NCBI GenBank assembly: GCA_028671895.1
Contig: CM053813.1
Location: 17,066,001-17,130,000 of the forward strand
Direction: 5' to 3'
Length of the DNA: 64,000 bases
From: Oenanthe sinensis
Lineage: Eukaryota; Streptophyta; Magnoliopsida; Apiales; Apiaceae
Position 1 is the first letter of the stretch. The number at the start of each line of letters is the position of its first letter. The notes under the pieces were generated by a model. That model was not told where the DNA came from. It did not search any database and saw only the letters and a list, made by a program, of their open reading frames with translations. Below are positions 20,835-32,400 of this stretch, piece by piece. The position numbers and the translations under genes were made by a program.

Positions 20835-23800
20835 TCAACACTCCCTCTTTGTGCGAACTTCGGAGACCAGACCAAGTTGTGTTCTAAGAAACTCAAATTT
20901 TACATTAGGCACGGCCTTCGTAAATATATCAGCTACCTGTTCACTTGTATCAATTTTGACAAGTTCAATTTCCTCTTCCAACCATTTCTCTCGTATGAAA
21001 TGATAGTGAACTTCAATATGCTTAGTCCTTGCGTGGAATACCGGATTTGAAGCTAGTCGAATCGAACTCATATTATCACAATAAAGCTCAACCGGTTCCA
21101 TAGAAGAATGACTGATAGCCTTAATCAATCTTGTTAACCATGTGCACTCCTGTGCAGCAAGTGTAGCAGCATTATATTCTGCTTCTATACACGCCACAGT
21201 AGCTTGTTTCTTGCTACACCAGGATATTGCAGCTGAACCAAGGTCAAAAATATAGCCAGAAGTAGATCATCTAGATGAAGGATCACCTGCCTAACTGCAT
21301 CGGTGAATCCACTAAGTAAAATCTCAGTGCCTTGCTTATACAACAGCCCATAATTCATTGTATGTTTAAGATAGCGAAGTATCCTATTTGCAGCATCCAA
21401 ATGAGGCTTCCTTGGCTTTTGCATAAATTAACTAACAACTCCAACCGGAAATGAAATATTTGGTCTTGCAATTGTCAAATATATTAAGATTTCAACCAAA
21501 GTGCGATAATGTTTTATATGCTTGAGCTCCTTTCCAACATTAGCTCTTAACTTCAAATTCTGCTCCATCGGAGTAGCTGCTGGTCTGCAGTTAATCATCT
21601 TAAATTTCTCAAGAATCTTTTTAGCATATTGACCTTGAGAAACAAGAATACCTTCCTTGCACCTTGATACCTCCAAACCCAGAAAATGTTTTAGTTTCCC
21701 AAGATTTTTTATCTCAAAACGAATAGCAAGTTCATCTTTCAACTTGTTTATCTCTTGCTCATCATTACCGGTTATTATCATGTCATCGACATATAATAAC
21801 AGAAGAATGTGCACCTTTAAATCTTTCTTTATGAATAGACTTGCATCAGCACTTGTGGACATTTAACCACAAAATGTTAGATATTGAGCAATTTTCCCGA
21901 ACCAGGCCCGTAGAGCTTGTTTAAGCCCATAAATAGCTTTCTTGAGTCGACAAACAAAATCTAGAAATTTCTTTCATTTGAATTCCCAAGGCTGCTCCAT
22001 ATAAATTTCTCTATCAATATCTCCGTAAAGAAATGCGTTCTTTACATCTAGTTGCCAAAGTTTCCATCCTTTTGAGGCTGCCACAGATAATGTAGCTTTA
22101 ACATACATCATCTTTTCTACTGGACTGAAAGTTTCCCCATAGTCCAACCCATATTTTTGGGAGAACCCATGAGCCACAAGCCTCGCTTTATACCGATCAA
22201 CACTTCCATCAGATTTACGTTTCACTTTGTAAACCCATTTGCAAGAAATCGGTTTTACTCCTTTAGGTTTCTGAACTAAATCCCATGTCATTTTTATGAA
22301 GTGCTGATATTTCTTCTTTCATAGCAGCTTCCCGATTTGAACTGCCTTTAGCATCTTTATATGATGATGGTTCAGAATCATCAAATGGGCCAGCAAAGAA
22401 ACATTCTGTTATTTTATCATAATCAGCTCATATAGTATAGTCCTTATACCTTTCATTCCTCTTGCGTGTTCTTTGTGACCTTCGAGGCAGCTGATCACTT
22501 CTTTGACTTCCATCATTTTCTTTATGAGTTGTTTCACTTTCACTTGTAGAACCATCATGAAGAATGGTTGGAGTTGGAGGATTTGTTTTGTCTTGCACAT
22601 CTTCATTTTCAATGTTTGATGGATGTCGAATATTTGATAATATAGGCTGCACATAATAAGATGATGTTTCATCAAAGACAACATCTCTAGATGTCACAAC
22701 TTTGAAGGTATCAGGATCCATACATCACCAACCTTTTCTTTCAGGATCGTAGCCTACAAAGACATATTTATTTGCCTTTGCATCCATTTTAGCACGCAGC
22801 TGATCAGAAACATGGACATAACATATATAGCCAAAAATTCTGAAATATGCGACAGAAGGTTTCTCCTTATAGATAAGCTCGTATGGTGTTTTCATGTTGA
22901 TGACTTTTGAAGGAAGTCAATTTATCACATGGCAAGCACAACGCATAGCCTCTGCCCATAGCTCTTGAGGAAGACTTTTCAAATTCATCCAACTTCTACT
23001 AACATCTTGTAAATGCCTTAATTTCCGTTCAGCAACTCCGTTTTGCTGTGATGTTCTTGGACATGTAAATTGTCTTTTTATTCCATGTCTTTCACAAAAA
23101 TCAGCAAACTCGTTGGATGTAAATTCTCCTCCATTATCAGTTCGCAAACACCTAATTCGTCTTCGAAGATCCCCCTCAATCTTTCTCTTGAATTGCTTGA
23201 AGATCATGAATGTATCGTATTTTTCTTTCATGAAGAACACCCATGAAAATCTTGTATAATCATCAACAATAACAAGCATATAACGAAGGCCACTATAACT
23301 TGCTGCATTGCTTGTTAATAAATCAGAATGGATCAACTGCAAAGGTTTTGTAGTTCTGATTTAAGATTTGCCAAATAGAAGACGATGTGTTTTACCATAT
23401 TGACAACCTTCACAAACAGCTTCATGATGAAAACTTTCCAAGTTAGGCAGTCCGTTAACAATATTATTTGTTGAAATATTCTTCAACTTCTCATAACTCA
23501 CATGAGCCAAACGAGTATGCCACAAGGAGGCTTTATCTTGTCGACTTGTCTTCTCTACAAATGCATCACTTGTCGACAAAACATAGAGAGAATTAACTCT
23601 TTTCCCTTTCAACATTGTATCAGCCTCAATGCTTCGAACATTTTCCAAAATCTTGACATCATTTGGGCCAAATAGAATATATCTACTAGAATTTAAAAGC
23701 TGAGATACTGATATCAGATTTTTAGTCATACCGGGAACATGATATACATCATTTAGTGTGACCTGGCCGGTGCTTGTATCCATTGTCTTCATTTTAACAT

Positions 23801-23940
23801 GCCCTTCATTCCTTACAGGATGAACAGAGCCGTCCGCCATCATAATTGCTTTGTTTCCCTTGTGTTCTCTTTGAGATGAAAGTAAAGAAATGTCGCCTGT
23901 TACATGATGAGAGCAGCTGGAGTCGATGATCCAATCTTAT
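20835..23940 (-). pseudogene. Element E pol: protease, integrase, RT, RNase H (broken)
   Basis: The protease catalytic region reads WIIDSSCSHHVTGDI (23935-23890), with Ser in place of the usual Gly after DS. The GAG-pre-integrase part is LWHTRLAHVSYEKLKNIS (23525-23470). Integrase shows HSDLLTS, DDYTRFSWVFFMKEKYD, RTDNGGEFTS and SQQNGVAERKLRHLQD (23335-23000). RT shows WVYKVKRKSDGSVDRYKARL, QLDVKNAFLYGDI and the catalytic YVDD (21788). RNase H shows AEYNAATLAAQECTWL and ends KAVPNVKFEFLRTQLGLV with the stop inside the LTR. Stops occur at 23937, 23361, 22917 and 22722, and frameshifts near 22300-22430, 21870-21970 and 21190-21240. The enzyme set would make and integrate cDNA; this copy is dead. 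Confidence 0.9.
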
Positions 23941-24575
23941 GAGTAATTGATAGTTGTCATACCTCCTTCCAAAGTGTCTCCATCACAAGAAGTCAGTGCA
24001 TATTCTTCTGAAATATTTTCTAAACTTGCTATTTCCGTAGAAAGACATGTTTCCCAAGCATGCTTTTTGTCTTCATTTGCAGAGATGCTTGCATTTCCTT
24101 CGACAATTTTAGACCTACAAAACCTTTTTATTTGTCCAGCTTTACCACACCTGTTACATATAATTTTTTTCCTGGCCTCGTATTGCGAATTTTCAAAATT
24201 AGTCTCCTTCTGCTTAAAATTCTCTCCTGGCCAGCTTCTGCATTTATTTAAATCTTTTAGTCTCCATTGCTCTGCACTGCTGGAACTCTGTCCTTTCCAA
24301 TCAGCTGCACCTTTTAGATTATGTGCCTTCCAACTCTTGTAATTATAGTTGTTATGCCTTTGTTTTCTAGCGAACAACGCCTCATCATTTTCTGAAATCG
24401 AAGCTTTTGCCATCTGCATTGCTAGGGCTTCTTGATTAGTAAGAAGATTCTCTAACTCGATGATGCTAGGCTGATTTTCCCATCCTTGAATGAATGTCAA
24501 GAACGAAGTGTACTCCTTCTTTACACCATGAATAAGATATCTTCGCATTCGTTCTTCCACAAGATCTGTGCACAA
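23937..24575 (-). pseudogene. Element E gag, C-terminal two thirds only
   Basis: The frame begins inside the UBN2-type gag domain (ERMRRYLIHGVKKEYTSFLT, then GWENQPSIIELENLLTNQEA) and runs through a CCHC knuckle, CNRCGKAGQIKRFC (24160-24115), to a TAA at 23937 that is in frame with the protease. The capsid N-terminus is missing because of the junction with F at about 24565. The first residues CTDL are contributed by or shared with F. Confidence 0.85.
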
Positions 24576-25530
24576 CAGCTACCTGCCGCAATATATTCTG
24601 CTTCGGCTGTCGAGGTAGACATTGAGTGCTGTTTCTTGCTATACTAGGAGATCAACCGACTTTCTAGAAACTGATAGCTTCCAGACGTACTTTTCATGTC
24701 CATCCTGCATCCTGCATAATTTGAATCTGTATAGCCTATTAGTTCAAAACCTGTATCTTTAGGGTACCAAATTCCAAGATTTGGAGTACCCTTCAGATAT
24801 CTAAAAATCCATTTAACGGCTATAAGATGAGATTCCCGTGGGTCAGATTGAAACCTTGCACATAAGCATGTTGCAAACATTATATCGGGTCTACTAGCAG
24901 TTAAATATAAAAATGAGCCTATCATACCTCTATAGCTTGTGATGTCAACTTTCTTACCAATTTCATCTTTGTCAAGCTTAGTGGCTGTTGACATTGGGAT
25001 TTTTGCCGGTGAAGAATCTTCTAGACTGTATTTTCTCAAAAGATCCCTTGCGTACTTTGATTGGCAAATAAAAATCCCATCTTCCTTTTACTTTACTTGC
25101 AGTCCAAGGAAGAATGACAGTTCACCCCATCATACTCATTTCATACCTACTCTGCATTAACTTAGCAAATCTTTTGCACAAGTTTTCGTTAGTAGAACCA
25201 AATATAATATCGTCAACATAAACTTGGACAAATATCATATATTTTTCATGCAATTTATAAAAGAGAGTTTTATCTATGACACCTCTAATGAAACCATTTT
25301 CAAGTAAAAACACAGAGAGAGTATCATACCATGTCCTCGGTGCTTGCTTTAAATAGAAAATACACAAAATCAGCAAACTATGGATTTACAAAGCCAGGGG
25401 GCTGTTCCATATATACTTCCTCTTCTAGCTCTCCATTCAGAAATGCACTCTTCACATTCATTTGATAGACTTTAAAATTGGAATGTGCTGCGAATGCCAG
25501 AAATATCCCCATGTTGATTCTCATTTCTGC
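24566..25530 (-). pseudogene. Fragment F: Sirevirus-like RT/RNase H, truncated at both ends
   Basis: The minus strand reads FAAHSNFKVYQMNVKSAFLN and GELEEEVYMEQPPGFVNP (25510-25390), then a damaged part, then RT with YVDDIIFGSTNENL (25220). The RT tail is SYRGMIGSFLYLTASRPDIM and the RNase H has MKSTSGSYQFLESRLIS and STAEAEYIAAGSCCAQIL. It is much closer to the RT of element B than to that of E. It stops at the RNase H sequence AQIL (about 24566), where gag of E begins, and its upstream end at about 25530 also breaks into unrelated DNA. It contains stops at about 25089 and 24644 and a frameshift near 25120. Confidence 0.85.
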
Positions 25531-25744
25531 TATAGTGGTCTTTGTGTCTTGTCATGTCATGTCTTGGCTTCTTTTTCTTCTTCCTCTATATTCAATATTT
25601 ATTATTTACTTCGCTTTCTTATCTGAGTTGAGTTGTCATCTACTTATTACAAATAGGACTAGTCATATGACTTTCAAACCCCCTTCTGTAATAGATTATC
25701 TTTCTGGGCAAACAAACTTAATTCGTTGCTGGTAAAAGAAAAGA
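25531..25744. other. Unassigned DNA beside fragment F
   Basis: No homology recognised. It joins the broken end of F to the second copy of the AT-rich repeat. Confidence 0.4.
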
Positions 25745-26190
25745 AATTTTAAAGGCTTAGTTCTAATAATTTTGTTCATATTTATACCAAAATTAGATTT
25801 TTGTAGTTAATAGTAAAAAAATAATAATAATTAAATAAAATAAAGAAACTCAAATCACTAAATTTAATATTAAATAAAATTAAATATTCTAATATCTATT
25901 TTCTATGTTCAAATTCCATCAACAAAAAATTGAATTTAAGCATATATTGATTAATATTTTTAAAGATATAAAGTGTTCAAATTTCATCTAATGCATATCA
26001 CTATATTATATTTTAAATAAATTTTATTGTATAAATTAATAATATGACTAAAATATAAAATAATTTTTTAATTAAACAATTACTAGAAGAAAAAAGTTAT
26101 ATTAAATATATTAAATGTAAATATAAATTTAAAATTATTAAAATAAATTTGTATATTACCGATTTATAAAGTTGTTATTATAATATATGA
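25745..26190 (+). repeat. AT-rich dispersed repeat, copy 2
   Basis: Direct-orientation partner of 19855-20310, about 80% identical by eye over about 440 bp. Together the two copies bracket the PPR fragment, element E and fragment F. Confidence 0.7.
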
Positions 26191-27540
26191 ATGAATTAGC
26201 AAAGATTATAAAAATTGGCAAAGAAATATGTAGTATAATATGAATTTTTTATTTACAATTGTATTCTCAATAATTCAAAAACAAATTGATGCCTACGACA
26301 TTTTTGTTTAGATATTTAAATAATTTGAGTATTGCAATTTTAATTTTTTGAGTATTCAATGTTATTATTAGGATAAATTTTTATTTTACTATTTAATAAT
26401 TATTTCTGTTAATCAAATAAATCATATAATAATTAAAATATAAACCGTAAAGTAGGGCTTTTATTAATGTTTGGTCCATCTTTGTGAGTTTGTGTTGAGT
26501 AATCAATGATATAGTATTTTTAATAAATACCCTAATTTCTATTTACATTACTGTCAAATTTATGAATTAATGTTTGTGGTACATTTTTATTAAACAAAAA
26601 TTAAAAATTTCTAATAACTTATAATATTAATTTTAAAATGATATTTAGTGTCAATTTTTACCGAATAGTAAGTATTGATATTAATAAAAATCACTCAAAT
26701 AATTTTTTTACCATACTAATATGAATTTAGTTTTTGTCAACCCTAAATACTAGTATTTTTTAATTTATAAATTTGTGCTACATAAATAGAAGTAAAAAAT
26801 ATAATGTTATTAACAAAAATTAATTTTATATTGATACTATTAAAAATATCCTTTAACATAATTACATTATAAAATTCATAAAAAATATGTATCACCAAGA
26901 AATAAATATGTAAATATTGTAAGACGAAAGGTGTTTTCGACTTTTCGTAAGTCCGAAGTATAATAAATCTCAATAATTTCATTGGTTATATAAATTATTA
27001 TAATTATGATAGAATTCTATTATCATATTAAATAATTAGAAAAAAGTTTAAAATATATTTTAACTAAAAAATTTGGTTAAACAATATTTTTATAGTTGAA
27101 ATATCTTATTTTACAGTAGAATAAAATATTTTAAAATGCAATTAACAAATTTTTAGGGTGAAGGCCATATATATTTAATTTAAACAAACGCATATTACAA
27201 ATGCATATTTAATAGATTCCTGCCAGCTGTACGTTCCTCTTTGATATATGTGTATAAAGCTTTTGTTGTGTGTGTATGGATGAAGTGTGAACATTAAATA
27301 TTAAATGATTAAATTAAACAATTAAGGGCCATCATCCCGGCCAAAAGGTATTTAAGGCATTTAATACTCATTTTGAGATATTTTAGTTATTATCTCAAAT
27401 TTATTTATGAATAATTAATATATTATAACTAAAATATTTATAGTAAAATAAACTATAAACAATAATAATATACTGAGTAATAAATATAAGTTTGCAGTAC
27501 AATGATATTAACCGTAAATAATACAATAAATATTATTTAT
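26191..27540. other. AT-rich intergenic DNA
   Basis: No gene, LTR or RNA gene is visible. Short ORFs here are chance openings in AT-rich sequence. Confidence 0.5.
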
Positions 27541-27745
27541 TGTTAATGAAAAGGCCATGGATCAATGGTGTTATGATATCCCAAAGTTGCTTATAGTTCT
27601 TGTGGTTAATGAAAAGGCCATGTATCGTGTTATGATATCACAAAGTTGCTTATAGTTCTTGCTAATATGGGTGTTCCCCTAAATATTTATGCACAAAATA
27701 TGTTTGATAAAGTGCGGCAAAGAAATAATTTTATTTGAACTGTGG
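27541..27745 (+). pseudogene. PPR protein gene fragment (N-terminal part) with a 62-bp tandem duplication
   Basis: From about 27645 the frame reads ANMGVPLNIYAQNMFDKV and RQRNNFI, a stop (TGA, where PPR proteins of this type have Trp) and T. This resembles the first PPR unit of PLS-class proteins (VFDxVxxRNxFxWT). The region just before is tandemly duplicated: about 62 bp starting TTAATGAAAAGGCCATG at 27543 recurs at 27605. Homology stops near 27740 and picks up at 28666, so about 0.9 kb has been inserted or the gene has decayed between them. Confidence 0.6.
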
Positions 27746-28665
27746 AACCAATATTTTAAAATAGTCGGAACTTAAAATTTTATTCATTCAAAAAATACGA
27801 AAACTTCTCGTGATCTCAAAAATGAGGTATATGTTGTAAACCAGGTAATCACAATTAAATGTATATTCAAACTTTTGTAAAAGTTAACCTCTATCTTATC
27901 CCATTTTTGTCTCATATTATTATATTATTATGTAGGAAAAATATGTGATAGGTTTTGTTTTTTATTTTACCTTGCTTGTGAAATTAGTGGAAGGAACCCT
28001 TCAAATGTATTTTTCTAACTTTTAGTTATTATGAAAATATATATAATGTGCCCTTTCCGACTTAAGAAAATGAAACTATAAATATTATGAACCCCGGATA
28101 CATAACATATTCCGAGTGAATCCACTTAAAATATTTACTAAACTATGAGCGGACATCATATCAGCAAATAAACATATTCATGAGCTTAATGCGCGAAAAA
28201 AACGACAAACGACAATTTATTTTTTTGAAATCCCACGATAGTAATGTAATAGTGTACTCTAACCAATCTAACCAATCATATTGTGTAAATCAATTTAATT
28301 GAAAATTTATTTTAGTTTATTGTATATTACTTTTTTGATAAACTGTAATCAAATGGTTATAAGGAGTAAAATCAAGAAAATTGGATAAATGTGTAAAATC
28401 TTTTTTGTGAGAATTGTAATTTAACTATCCAAGAACGGATGGTATAATAACGTGAGAGATAACGTGAGAAATAATGACAACTAACAAGTACTAGAATTGT
28501 AAGTAAAGGTATTAGAATTGCAAATAATAGAAGTTATTATCTAACGAGAACTTTAAAATGATCAAAAATAAAATAATATTAATTATTTTGACTTCAGTCG
28601 GACCATCAGCCTCCCTTGGTCCCCTCGGCCGCCTCTCTTCCCTCGCCCCTGTAGACTGCTCTTTA
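27746..28665. other. AT-rich DNA splitting the PPR fragments
   Basis: No coding sequence. A GC-rich patch at 28600-28655 (CCCTCGGCCGCCTCTCTTCC) contrasts with the surroundings. It may be an unrecognised insertion, because PPR homology lies on both sides. Confidence 0.4.
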
Positions 28666-28861
28666 TAGAGGGTATTATGTAAAAGGGTCTATTAAAGAAG
28701 TTGTTGCGTTGTATAGTATGATGATAATGGAGGGGATTGGTAATGATTTGTTTACGGCTTTTCTTAAGGCGTATACATGGGCGAGGATGTTGATTTGGGA
28801 ATGCAGATGCAGAGTAAGATTGTTAGGATTGGTGAGTTTGAGTTTTAGTCTGATTTGTTCG
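28666..28861 (+). pseudogene. PPR protein gene fragment interrupted by element D
   Basis: The frame reads GYYVKGSIKEVVALYSMM, then GIGNDLFTAFLKAYT. After a shift into another frame near 28795 it reads GMQMQSKIVRIGEFE, a stop and SDLF. This is the classical PPR order GYxxxGxxKExVxLYSxM, FTxxLKAC, GxQxHxxIVxIG, SDLFVxNAL. The homology is cut by the left LTR of element D at 28862, exactly before the expected VGNALI segment. A related VGNALI-to-ELFDG piece is found upstream at 20313-20472. Pseudogene because of a frameshift and stop. Confidence 0.7.
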
Positions 28862-30589
28862 TGTTGGGTCCCGAAGTATCGTAGAAAGGGAGTTGAATAC
28901 GATACTCATAATAATTTAAATTCTTTTCGGAATTTACGGATAAATAAATTATTACTTCAGAGTGGGTTTTGCCATTTTTAGTGTTTAGGTGAACTGCCTA
29001 CTAATTTTCTGTGTGTCCGGATAAGTGAATTAGGTTCAAAAAAATTATCAAGCAAAATAAACGGGACACGATTCGGGGAATATATCTTTTGTATATAAAC
29101 TCAGAGGGGTGCTACACCAAGTTAAAAATATAATTGGCTTTCAAAGAACAAATTAGTTCTTTGCTACTAACACAAAAATATAAGGCTCAGTTCCTATACA
29201 AATATATCTAAATTAGTACAAGGAAAAACTGAGTCCGTATGGAGTGATATCTAGGAGCCTTGAGTATTTTTCGTTGAAGAATCGGGTCCTAATATCTGAC
29301 CAGGAGCAAGGTATGGGTTTGTATAAATTGTATCTTCTTTCTCCGGCCATGACAGTAGCTCTCTACATATTTTTGTGTTGAAGAAGACGACTCCTTGAAA
29401 TGAGTGGCTTTTATCTTTTTATCTGTGTAGTCTTTTAATTCAATAAAGTAGGCTGCTTGAATTTGATTGTCTGAGGGCTATGTGGGGCAAAGAAATATTT
29501 TATTTCGCCTTGGATTTTTGTTGCGCCAGAGAATAAATTTGTTGCGGTCAGAAACTTTGTTGCGCCTTTAAATTTATGTTGCACCAAAGAAATGTTGTTG
29601 CACTTCATATTCATTTACATGGTCAAAGTGATGTTTAGTCGCTACACTTTGACCCTCTATTCATTCATTGACTGAAGTACGCCAACTTCCATTTTTTGTA
29701 CCAAAGTCTTGTCACCTTATACCCTGAACCCTGAGCTGTTTCCGTTCTTCGACTGTAGTTCAGAAACTTTCACTTTTCGTACCAAGGTTGTGACACTTTG
29801 CACCCTGCACCCTTTCAGCTATTTAGCTCTTTGGTTGTAGCCTCTACAAATCACTTTTCGTACCTTAATAAATAACCGTTCTTTCCAAGTACGTTCTTCA
29901 ACTTAACAATTTTTCTATAGTTAATACTCAGATTCCTTTCACAAACTGTTGACGCCTAGTGCAACTGGTCTGGTTTACAAACGACTAACTTTGATCCAGG
30001 TCTTCGTATTATAGCCTTACGTACATTGTTAAGTTTTCAGCAACTTCATTGCTTCAAACACTAACTGTCAATAAACATTGTAGCTTTCACTGGAATCTTT
30101 TCTGGTACTTCGACAACGTCTCCATTATTACCACAATCTTGAATACATCATTCTCTATTCTTCACTAACGCTTGAACATATAACTGAACTTCTTTCAGTT
30201 AGTATAGCTTTAAGACTGCAGCTGTCTTCTTTAACCTTTGTCTTTACCTTGTCTTCGATCCTTCTAGATTCCTATGATTCGAACACTGTCTATTTTCAAT
30301 CAATGCCTTTACGCTGAAATCTTCTAGTGGCACTTCTATACAGAATCTTCAACATTTCTGAAACCCTGAAAGTCTTCAACCATTATTCTTCACTGAGGCA
30401 TGAACATATTAATGTACATCTCTCAATGACCTGTAGTAGACTTCAAAACTTCTTCTAATGTCTTGATTCACTGTATCTGCCTTGTCTTCATTTCTTCTTG
30501 ATTTTTATGTAGGCGTAGTATTATTTACTTGTAATATTTTAGTGTTGAGTTATCACAATTACTGTTCATACAGCTTCGATATTTCACCA
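28862..30589 (-). repeat. Element D, 3' LTR
   Basis: Starts TGTTGGGTCCCGAAG, identical to the start of the right LTR at 40407, and ends near TTTCACCA just before the polypurine tract (minus strand GGGGGAGATTT, 30591-30601). The exact end is uncertain by three bases because the other copy ends outside the window. It contains several TTGTTGCGCC words at 29515-29600. Confidence 0.82.
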
Positions 30590-30601
30590 AAAATCTCCCC
30601 C

Positions 30602-32400
30602 TATTTGATTGTTAAACTTAGCAAACAAATCTCATAGAGAGGATAACTCAACTAACAACTAGAAAAAGTAATGGTACGAGACTTGTAAATAATGCTACTA
30701 ATTTTTCTAGACCAGATTCTGCATTTCCAGATTTCTTGTATAACTGAAATGAAAGATGTTTGTTCCTCTAGCACTAAACTGATATTCATGTAGTATCATC
30801 TTCATTTATGTCTGTGTTTGAGCTTTCTCTGCTTCATAATCCTTCATAGTTGAACTTAAAGAACTTATCATAAACAGAACTTCATAAGAATTAAAATTCC
30901 TGGGAATGTCCTCAATAGAATATAAAACATAGCTCAAGTAATGTTCTCCCCCTGAGAATGTAATAATTCTTCTTTTTCTTGTCTAAATTCCCCCCCTAAG
31001 GATATTAACTTCTCCTAAGGATACGAAGATAAGACTTTATTAACTTCTCCTTTTTCCTTTTTCTTACGAAATTCTCCCCCTTAGTTGAGGAATCCTCCAG
31101 TGGCCCATCTTTTAAATGGCTTGTCTTACAATGAAGGTTCTCATCTGTCATTGATTGGGGAAACATAGTAGCTTTTGTTTTAGAAGTAACAAGTAGCAAG
31201 GGTAAGTGTTTGGTCTATGGTTTCCTCACTTCTACTACGTTCTGTTAGTGTTTACACTAAAGTGTCAAGCACTTTGAAGTGTTTCACTCTTTCTCTCCCT
31301 ATCTCTCACTCAAGTGCATCTTTCCCTTACTTTCACTTAAGTGTTTCTCTCTCTCACTTTCACTCTGCATTCCAAATATAGCATTATGTACCTGCAAGTA
31401 AAATTCGTCAATTCATATATTCCCAATACCTGATTCATCAGAATGAACTGAATCACTATCAAGTAGAGAATTATCTCATAGAGGTGTTCTTGATCTGTCA
31501 TGCATAAGCATTGTCTGCGCACCAGACTCAATAGCGTTTGTTAAATCACTGTCTAGTGGAGCCTCACCTCTTTGAGATGGGTTATCCCAAGATATTAATA
31601 TCTGTTAGGGAATCCTGTCTTTTTCTATCGAGGAGTTGCCTCACACCTTTTCAGTAAACGGAAGGTGGACATTCCTTTTTAGGATCTGGAAATGTTCCTT
31701 CCAGAAGGGGCGACGTAGTAAGCAATGTAATGAATGGCAATTTAGAGCCTACATTTCCCTCATAACCCTGTGACTGGAATTTTGTATGAAATACCCTACT
31801 TGACTCATCCGAAGAATTCTTGCCAAGAAGTTGCCTCTCAAGCCCAGATAAATCTGTACAAGAGATCTCCTTTTCGGGATGCAGAAGATTAACTTCTGTT
31901 TGAGCTAGATAATTGGACAATGTAATGTATGGCTAGAGACCATATCTCCTCTGAATGCCTATACCTCTCACTGTGCACGCCTTGCAATGTGTTCCTAGAA
32001 TTTATCTATTTAGGCTTACCATCAGCGTGAGTGCCAGTAGTGTGCTTGACTCATTACAAGGTGCTCTAGCTGATGAGCGAATTTCAATGGACTCACTCTG
32101 TTGAGAGAATGATTCCAGAGACAGTTTTATTGCCTTTTCAGCGCTGCATCCTTTTGAGAAGATGCAGATGAGCTTACAGTTACCTCAGTTATATACTACT
32201 TTACCTCTGTTGAGGTAGAGCTGTGGGTGCACTTCTGCTTCATCCTTATTTGATGCATCATGTGCAGTTTCTCCCTTATCAACCTCTAACTAACAAAGTT
32301 CTTTTATCTCCAAAGGATTAATATATGGAAGTTGATGAATCAGTGTCTGGTACTAAGGCCTGGGTAAGAGATTGATGGGTTTTCAACCTCCTGGCCAGCT
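30602..32400 (-). pseudogene. Element D 3' region, remnant of an extra 3' ORF
   Basis: By position this corresponds to the 3' ORF of A and B. Only short open stretches remain: 31005-31199, 31651-31920 (NLLHPEKEISCTDLSGLERQ) and others with Ser/Glu/Lys-rich composition. I see no recognisable domain and cannot align it convincingly with the 3' ORFs of A or B. Treat as a decayed coding region by position only. Confidence 0.35.

Larger units (their letters stand above)
20473..20840 (-). repeat. Element E, 3' LTR
   Basis: Begins TGAGAGAATTATGAAC and ends ATATTTCAACA in plus orientation. The right end is fixed by the adjoining polypurine tract, minus strand AAAGAGGGAG (20841-20850). The left end is inferred from the TG and the break in PPR homology. 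The pol stop codon (TGA) lies in the first bases of this LTR at 20835-20837. A 24-bp word (TGTAGAATATTCTAGATGATAAGC is its extent, 20680-20727) is tandemly duplicated. Confidence 0.8.
20473..24575 (-). mobile_element. Element E: Ty1/copia element with heat-shock-type LTR, 5'-truncated
   Basis: A minus-strand copia element with a 368-bp 3' LTR, polypurine tract, and pol and gag in one frame apart from two frameshifts. The gag N-terminus, leader, primer-binding site and 5' LTR are gone: at about 24565 its gag runs straight into the RNase H of fragment F. It is inserted in the PPR fragment on its left side. It is a different lineage from A, B and D, with a short LTR, fused gag-pol and no extra 3' ORF. 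Confidence 0.88.

Noticed and set aside
26743..26982. 79-codon minus-strand ORF
   Set aside because: Ile/Tyr/Phe-rich translation of AT-rich DNA with no recognisable feature.
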